Origin: Thermococcus celericrescens | Lineage (GTDB): Archaea; Methanobacteriota_B; Thermococci; Thermococcales; Thermococcaceae | NCBI RefSeq assembly: GCF_001484195.1 | Contig: NZ_LLYW01000004.1 | Location: 35,353 to 99,352, forward strand | DNA length: 64,000 nucleotides | Direction of reading: 5' to 3' | Shown: positions 59,043 to 64,000 of the stretch, one piece after another | Layout of the letters: every line of letters begins with the position of its first letter | Numbering within the stretch: the stretch's first letter is position 1 | Position numbers and translations under genes: made by a program | The notes under the pieces: model-generated | Told to the model about the DNA's origin: nothing | The model's database searches: none | The model's input: the letters and a program-made list of their open reading frames with translations, nothing else

Positions 59043-59789
59043 ATGAAGAAGCACGTGTGGGAGGAGTTTTTCGACGTAGAAGCGCCACACTATCTGAACG
59101 AGCCCTTCACAAAGAACACCGAAGAGGAGATTGAGTTTATCGTGCGGGAGTTTAAGCTCCCAGAGGGCGCCAGAATTTTGGATGTGGGGTGTGGCGTTGG
59201 CAGGCATTCGATAGGGCTCGCAAAAAGGGGCTACAGGGTTACAGGGATAGACATCTCAGGGGGCATGTTGAAGGAGGCCCGAAAGAGGGCCGAAAAAGAA
59301 GGGGTAAACGTCGAGTTCATTAAAGCAGACGCCACGGAATTTAAGAGGAGCGGGGAGTTTGACGCGGCCATCTGCCTCTGCGAGGGTGCCTTTTCGCTCC
59401 TCGGCCTTGGAGATGATCCGATAGAGCACGACCTCGCGATACTGCGGAACGTCTACGAGTCGCTGAAGCCGGGCGGGAAGTTCCTCCTCACTGCCCTCAT
59501 TGCCCTCCGCAGGGTTAAGAACGCCACGGACGAAGACATAGAAAAAGGCCTCTTTGATCCTCACACAATGACGTTCTTTGAAGAGATAGAAGCTCCAAAC
59601 GGGGAGAAGTTTCCCATACGGGAGCGCGTCTACGTCCCCACGGAGCTGTATTTGATGTTCAAAATGGTCGGCTTCAACGTCCTCGGCATCTGGGGAGGCA
59701 CCGCTGGAAGGTGGGGGAAGAGGAAGGTGGACTTTGAGGACATTGAGCTCATGGTGCTCGCGGAGAAGCCCGCACATGTGCGGGGCTAA
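59043..59789 (+). CDS. Class I SAM-dependent methyltransferase
   Basis: A 248-residue methyltransferase: motif I ILDVGCGVGRHSIGLAKRGY, motif II VTGIDISGGML, motif IV FDAAICLCEGAFSLLG. The C-terminus is a beta-rich cap. The acceptor is unknown. It sits between the Bat-type regulator and an ABC exporter, with the next start 40 bp on. Confidence 0.85.
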   Translation: MKKHVWEEFFDVEAPHYLNEPFTKNTEEEIEFIVREFKLPEGARILDVGCGVGRHSIGLAKRGYRVTGIDISGGMLKEARKRAEKEGVNVEFIKADATEFKRSGEFDAAICLCEGAFSLLGLGDDPIEHDLAILRNVYESLKPGGKFLLTALIALRRVKNATDEDIEKGLFDPHTMTFFEEIEAPNGEKFPIRERVYVPTELYLMFKMVGFNVLGIWGGTAGRWGKRKVDFEDIELMVLAEKPAHVRG

Positions 59790-59829
59790 CTATAACTACT
59801 TTGAGTTCCTATTTTTAACCGGTGAAACC

Positions 59830-60681
59830 ATGCCCGTCATTGAGGTTGAGAACGTTAGGAAGTACTACGGCGAAGTTAGGGGCGTTGATGGGCTGAGCTT
59901 CTCCGTCGAAGAGGGCGAGATCTACGGCTTTTTGGGGCCGAACGGTGCCGGAAAGACGACCACCGTCAAAATCCTCGTGAAGATCATAAAGGACTACACC
60001 GGGGACGTCAGGGTTCTCGGGAAAGACCTCCGGGAGTGGGGTAAGGACTACTACAACAGAATCGGCGTCTCCTTCGAGTTTCCTGCCGTTTACTCCCGCC
60101 TAACTGCCCTCGAAAACCTTGAGTTCTTCGCGAGCTTTTACAAGAGACACCTCGACCCGATGGAAGCCCTCAAGATGGTGGAGCTCGACAAGGAAGCTGA
60201 TCAGCTCGTTGCCGGCTTCTCCAAGGGCATGAAGAAAAAACTCGATCTGGCAAGGGCTCTGCTCCCGGATCCGGAAATCCTCTTCCTTGACGAGCCCCTC
60301 GAAGGCCTCGACCCGGCGAGCGCGAGGAGGATAAAGGATCTGCTCCTTGAGATGAGAGAGAATGGAAAGACGATTTTTCTCACCACGCACAACATGTACG
60401 TGGCCAATGAACTCTGTGACAGGGTTGCCTTCATCGTTGACGGCTCCGTTAGGCTCGTGGACAACCCGGGCGAGCTCAAGGTCAAAATGGGGAAGAGACT
60501 CGTGAAGGTCGAGTATGTGGCCAGCGGTGATGTGAGGACCGCCGAGTTCCCGCTCGAGGGCATAGGCCGTAACGAGGAGTTCCTGAACATCTTGAGGAAC
60601 TACGATGTGAGAAGGGTCAACACGGAGGAGCCGACCCTGGAGGAGATATTCCTCAAAGTGACCGGGAGGAGGCTCGTATGA
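59830..60681 (+). CDS. ABC exporter ATP-binding protein
   Basis: A 283-residue ABC ATPase: Walker A GPNGAGKTT, Q-loop equivalent VSFEFPAVY, signature FSKGMKKKLDLARA, Walker B ILFLDEPL, switch His TTHNMY. The signature is FSKGM rather than LSGGQ, as in several drug and lipid exporters. ATG 59830 follows GGTGA at 59821-59825. Overlaps the first permease by 4 bp. Confidence 0.92.
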   Translation: MPVIEVENVRKYYGEVRGVDGLSFSVEEGEIYGFLGPNGAGKTTTVKILVKIIKDYTGDVRVLGKDLREWGKDYYNRIGVSFEFPAVYSRLTALENLEFFASFYKRHLDPMEALKMVELDKEADQLVAGFSKGMKKKLDLARALLPDPEILFLDEPLEGLDPASARRIKDLLLEMRENGKTIFLTTHNMYVANELCDRVAFIVDGSVRLVDNPGELKVKMGKRLVKVEYVASGDVRTAEFPLEGIGRNEEFLNILRNYDVRRVNTEEPTLEEIFLKVTGRRLV

Positions 60682-61379
60682 TAGGCGAGCTGGTGAAGCT
60701 CGACTTAAAGGTCGGAACGAGGGGCTACGTCTACCCGATATACCTGCTGGTGGCTTTAGCCTACGGTCTCATGGTCATGGCGTTTCCTGAGGGGTATCAT
60801 TCACTTGTGGTTCCCATATTCCTCCTCCTGGAACCGGGTCTAGTTGGCTTCATGTTCGTCGGCACAGTCATCTTCGCGGAGAAGAAGGATGGAACGATAG
60901 GCGCCTTGGCAGTCACACCGCTCGACTGGAGGAGCTACATCCTCGCCAAAACGCTCCTCATGGCGCTGGTTTCCCTCCTCGCGGGGGCGCTTATATTTGT
61001 CCTTGGAACCCGCTCCCTTGACGGGCTGCCCTACGTCCTGGCCGGCACGTTGCTGGTTTCAGCCGTTTATACCCTCCTAGGAATCGCGGTCTCCGCCAAA
61101 TACCGCGACCTGGACGACTATTTCGTCCCCCTCCTCGGGGTCATGGCCCTTTCCCTTCTCCCCTTTGCCCACTACCACAGCTATTTAACGGGCGAGATAT
61201 GGAAGGTTCTCTATGCCGTCCCCAGTTATCCTGCCATCTACTTCTTCAGCGCCCCCTTCGGAGGGGTTTCGGCGGAAAACCTCCTGTGGTCGGCGCTTGG
61301 TCTGATGGTGTGGGGTGTCGTGGCGTATTACCTCGCAAGGGTTCGCTTTTACAGGTACGCGGTGGAGGGATTGAGATGA
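60678..61379 (+). CDS. ABC-2-type exporter permease 1
   Basis: A 233-residue permease with six helices (FLLLEPGLVGFMFVGTVIF, LLMALVSLLAGALIFVLGT and others) of the fluoroquinolone/ABC-2 type. ATGA overlaps couple it to the ATPase before and to the second permease after. Substrate unknown. Confidence 0.88.
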   Translation: MIGELVKLDLKVGTRGYVYPIYLLVALAYGLMVMAFPEGYHSLVVPIFLLLEPGLVGFMFVGTVIFAEKKDGTIGALAVTPLDWRSYILAKTLLMALVSLLAGALIFVLGTRSLDGLPYVLAGTLLVSAVYTLLGIAVSAKYRDLDDYFVPLLGVMALSLLPFAHYHSYLTGEIWKVLYAVPSYPAIYFFSAPFGGVSAENLLWSALGLMVWGVVAYYLARVRFYRYAVEGLR

Positions 61380-62080
61380 GCTTTGTGCGAAAATTCGCTG
61401 CCATATACAGGACCGACCTCAAACTGCTCCGCAGGGACCCGATGCTCCTCTACAGCGTTGCCATGACGCTGATTCTGCTCTTCGTCGTCCGCTACTTCAA
61501 AGACCGCATGGGGGAGCTCTACTACGGGATAGCTCTCTTCGTCCTGATATTCCTTCCCATGATATTCGGCATGATTCCGGGCTTCATGATGGCCGACGAG
61601 AAGGAGGAGAAGACGGTTCAGGCTTTACAGGTCATACCGATTTCCAGCGAGGCGTTTCTGGTTTACCGTCTTACATGGGCTTCGCTGGTGACTGCGGTCT
61701 TTGCGGTAATAGCACCGGGCATCCTGGGCCTGGAGATTTCCTGGAAGGGAGTTCTGGCTCTGGTGGTTCTCTTCCTGCTGGAGGTCTGGATTTACGGATT
61801 AATCATCACCGTCTTCGCCGACTCACGGATGCAGGCACTTACGGTCTCCAAGGTCATCGGCTGGCTCCTGATCCTGCCGGTGGCGATAAAGCTCGTTGTC
61901 CTCTGGAGGGATCTCTCAACGGACTGGAGCAAGCTTACAGCCTTCCTGCCAACGTACTGGACGTACAGGGTCTTCGAGGGCATAGCCTTGGCCGATTACG
62001 GTGACTTTCCGGTGGCGGTGGTTGTTCACTTAGCGTGGCTCGTTCCGCTCGTGGTGCTGTTTAGAAGGAGAGTGCTTTGA
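61376..62080 (+). CDS. ABC-2-type exporter permease 2
   Basis: A 234-residue permease with six helices. EKEEKTVQALQVIPISSEAF marks the cytosolic loop after helix 2 as in ABC-2 exporters. It is paralogous to permease 1, and the two with the ATPase form a heterodimeric exporter. Translation is coupled by the ATGA overlap at 61376. Confidence 0.88.
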   Translation: MSFVRKFAAIYRTDLKLLRRDPMLLYSVAMTLILLFVVRYFKDRMGELYYGIALFVLIFLPMIFGMIPGFMMADEKEEKTVQALQVIPISSEAFLVYRLTWASLVTAVFAVIAPGILGLEISWKGVLALVVLFLLEVWIYGLIITVFADSRMQALTVSKVIGWLLILPVAIKLVVLWRDLSTDWSKLTAFLPTYWTYRVFEGIALADYGDFPVAVVVHLAWLVPLVVLFRRRVL

Positions 62081-62267
62081 GATGTTGATGAACATTTATG
62101 TTCGTTAATTTACTCTCCCTTATTTTCACTCAGGCGGTTAGCAAAATTACCGTTAGAATTACATAAACCTACGAAAAAAAAGCAGAAATAGTTACTAATA
62201 GTAAAAGGAAAAATTTATAAGCATTAATGTCCCAATATGATACGTGGATTTTGGTTAGGTGATCAGG

Positions 62268-63671
62268 ATGGTGTCAAAAAGAATCATCGGGGCATTGTTT
62301 GTGGCATTTTTGTTGAGTGGAACAATGGGGATATACTTGGCAAACGCCCTTCAGCCGCCCGCCCTCCAAATTGTACTGGTTGACGAGAAGGGAAGACCCC
62401 TCACAGAAATATCAAAGAACGTTGAGGTTCAGGTTCAGATAGATGCGTTAGTTCCCACCCAAGAAGTATACAGGACAATTTTCTTGGGAAGCCTAGAAAA
62501 ACCCGGTCTGCTGAAGTTCTGGGATTCGGGAAATACGGTCAAAATACCTCTCTCCGATGAAAAGCTTCAGTCTGTTCTCAACGAGTGGGGAAAAGATTAC
62601 CCAACTGGGATTGGCTCTTCACTGATGATTTCTGTCTGGGTTCTGGATCATGAAAACGAGAAGCTGTACAGAGGCTTTGCGGTGGTTAACTACAACACCG
62701 CCAACGTTGCTAAGGGATTCACGAAGACAGTGAAAATTGACATACACAGATTGCCTTCATCTCCCCTTGAAGCTGCTACGAAAAGTGGTGAGGTAGCACC
62801 CTTGGGGTCCAACAGACAGTTCTATTACTGGAAGACCGACTGGGGCCTCTCGTGGAGACCTTCGGACTACATCGAAGTGCCTGCTCTGATCATGGACAAC
62901 AAGGATTCTTATTCTGGAGTTGTCACTGCAAGCGTAAACATTGTGACTGACTATTATACCAGATTTGGACTTACGATAGCCTACGGCTACAAAATCTCAG
63001 AAAAGGATACCCCAAGTTTAGACATATATGGAAATGACTTCTACACCATTGAGAACAAGTTTTACTTTTATAAAGATCTCCTTCTTGGACCAAACGAGAA
63101 AGGATACATATACATCTATGCAAAACCATACCACCTACACCAGAAGGAGTACTACTGCACTGCCAGTATAAACAACTGTGTGCCTACTGGAGAAGAGAGG
63201 ATCCAGGAAGGGGTTAATGACATTGACACAAGCGGAAATGAAATTCTCGGGGGAAGCAAGTCCGGATTGCCTGATCCCTCCATTATGAACTGGATATACA
63301 GTGGAACCGACATGAAGTATGCTACTGCTCTTGGAGTCGGGGACTCAAAAAGCATTGCTTTGCTGGTCTCGGATGCCTCTGGTTCATGCTCGGCAGATTT
63401 TGGAATTGGAATTCCAATAGGGGCGCTTGCAGTGGCATTAAGCGGTGGTGCAGTTCCTCCATGGGCTGCAGGGCTCAGTGCCGGAATGTACTATACCTAT
63501 TCAAGTTCTCTTAACATATACGGGGGAATTACAAATCATGGGCAGTGGCATAATGTTGGTCAGGATGTTTCGGAATACATCTACCTGGGTACCAGCACTT
63601 ATACGTATCATATAGGAACATGTGATACCAATGTTCCAGTTGGGATCTATATAGAGAGCAAAAGCAATTGA
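62268..63671 (+). CDS. Secreted protein of unknown family
   Basis: A 467-residue protein. The signal peptide (IIGALFVAFLLSGTMGIYLA) is followed by an all-beta ectodomain with many Tyr and aromatic residues. Four Cys (YYCTASINNC, SGSC, GTCD) may make disulfides. A hydrophobic Gly/Ala-rich segment (GIPIGALAVALSGGAVPPWA) interrupts the beta region. It is AT-richer than its neighbours. GGTGAT decides ATG 62268, and a TATA (AATTTATAAGC) lies near 62215. Unknown function; surface or extracellular. Confidence 0.65.
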   Translation: MVSKRIIGALFVAFLLSGTMGIYLANALQPPALQIVLVDEKGRPLTEISKNVEVQVQIDALVPTQEVYRTIFLGSLEKPGLLKFWDSGNTVKIPLSDEKLQSVLNEWGKDYPTGIGSSLMISVWVLDHENEKLYRGFAVVNYNTANVAKGFTKTVKIDIHRLPSSPLEAATKSGEVAPLGSNRQFYYWKTDWGLSWRPSDYIEVPALIMDNKDSYSGVVTASVNIVTDYYTRFGLTIAYGYKISEKDTPSLDIYGNDFYTIENKFYFYKDLLLGPNEKGYIYIYAKPYHLHQKEYYCTASINNCVPTGEERIQEGVNDIDTSGNEILGGSKSGLPDPSIMNWIYSGTDMKYATALGVGDSKSIALLVSDASGSCSADFGIGIPIGALAVALSGGAVPPWAAGLSAGMYYTYSSSLNIYGGITNHGQWHNVGQDVSEYIYLGTSTYTYHIGTCDTNVPVGIYIESKSN

Positions 63672-63718
63672 CCATTTACACTTTATCTTTCATTTTTAAA
63701 ACAAAAGAATGAAGAAGC

Positions 63719-64000
63719 TCACTCGAGCTTCTTGTGGCAGAACCACCAGTCGTAGCACTCGATCTCGCCCTTGGCCTTCGCTTCCTCGCGCTCCTTGATA
63801 GCATCGACGGTTCCGGCCGGCGGAACGATGGCGCGGTCGCCGATGAGCTCGTTGTTCGGCCACTTGTGCGGCAGGGCGACGCCCTTCTCGGTGCTGAGCT
63901 TGAGGGCCTTCACAAGGCGGAGTATCTCATCCCAGTCCCTGCCAACCTCGGCCGGGTAGTAGACGATGGCCCTTATGACGCCCTTGTCGTCGACGACGAA
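63719..64000 (-). CDS. Peroxiredoxin, C-terminal part (5' end outside window)
   Basis: The last 93 codons of an archaeal peroxiredoxin of the 1-Cys/Prx6 size class. It reads [20 protein letters not shown], then [13 protein letters not shown], and [20 protein letters not shown]. The last Cys pair ([12 protein letters not shown]) is the C-terminal disulfide of the Thermococcales and Aeropyrum enzymes. The peroxidatic Cys lies outside the window. Confidence 0.9.
   Translation of the reverse strand, partial: FVVDDKGVIRAIVYYPAEVGRDWDEILRLVKALKLSTEKGVALPHKWPNNELIGDRAIVPPAGTVDAIKEREEAKAKGEIECYDWWFCHKKLE

Noticed and set aside
1..64000. tRNA, rRNA, CRISPR array or replication origin
   Set aside because: I looked for cloverleaf-like sequence, regular repeat-spacer patterns and origin-type repeats in all gaps and saw none. 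A covariance-model search was not possible here, so a small RNA could be missed.

Overview
The window is a piece of a hyperthermophilic archaeal chromosome, almost certainly a Thermococcus or close relative. The signs are GGTGA-type ribosome binding sites, TATA boxes about 25 bp upstream of starts, short gaps with ATGA overlaps, Glu/Lys/Arg-rich proteins, an Lrp regulator with a TRASH metal domain beside copA, a mercuric reductase, an FTR1 permease, reverse transsulfuration genes and an IS605-type tnpB. I found no tRNA, rRNA or CRISPR array. No gene-free stretch exceeds about 300 bp. The longest, 45602-45871, holds at most one doubtful small reading frame.

Layout. 1-1444: end of sufB and a sufD-like gene. 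1607-4181: a type II restriction-modification pair with tail-to-tail genes, both frameshifted, and a palindromic putative operator. 4361-4823: an iorB-like pseudogene. 4934-10402: an anion permease, small membrane proteins, a PHB-depolymerase-like esterase and a Thr-rich lipoprotein. 10524-16139: a deleted FMN reductase, peroxiredoxin, FTR1 iron permease, CoA-binding and DUF302 proteins, then a metal cluster (CopZ-like, YHS, MerA) and an acetyltransferase. 16238-19404 (minus): an unusual three-gene unit with a cytosolic helical protein, a secreted paralogue with a long Met/Asn/Trp-rich tail, and a membrane-spanning winged-helix regulator. 19648-22092: a CadC-like repressor and a Zn/Cd ATPase. 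22229-24608: an AT-rich DUF4855-like gene, a membrane-anchored secreted protein and a second DUF302 protein.

24751-32654 is the most striking region. It is an eight-gene block with a Vps4-like AAA ATPase carrying a MIT-like N-terminus, three small coiled-coil proteins resembling ESCRT-III (Snf7/CdvB) subunits, a large coiled-coil protein, a membrane-anchored Hanks-type kinase, a PP2C phosphatase and one unknown. I infer a phosphorylation-controlled membrane-remodelling or division system. It is followed by copB (CPH-type copper ATPase).

34943-43339 (minus) looks like a RiPP (bacteriocin-type) island. It has a Cys-free, Ala/Val/Ile-rich candidate precursor directly upstream of an intact radical SAM/SPASM protein, ABC exporter genes, and a second, decayed radical SAM set. 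Several of its genes are frameshifted. A broken thiazole synthase (thi4) borders it.

44305-54780 is a second metal and sulfur region: a SHOCT membrane protein, an ArsR-like regulator, a Met-rich cytosolic protein, a reverse-transsulfuration operon, secreted Met/His-rich and CcdA-like membrane proteins, the CopR-like regulator, CopA and a thioredoxin. A tnpB element (about 54947-56363) splits a nitroreductase gene. 56665-63671 holds a lipoprotein with HEFAH, a Bat-type regulator, a methyltransferase, a three-gene ABC exporter and a secreted protein. The window ends inside a peroxiredoxin.

Three P1B ATPases of different specificity (Zn/Cd, CPH copper, CPC copper), MerA and several Met/His-rich proteins make metal defence the main theme. 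The copZ-YHS-merA and copA promoters share about 33 bp, which suggests one regulon. At least nine loci carry frameshifts or deletions. Most frameshifts lie at or near short homopolymer runs, so real decay and assembly error must be separated before function is assigned.
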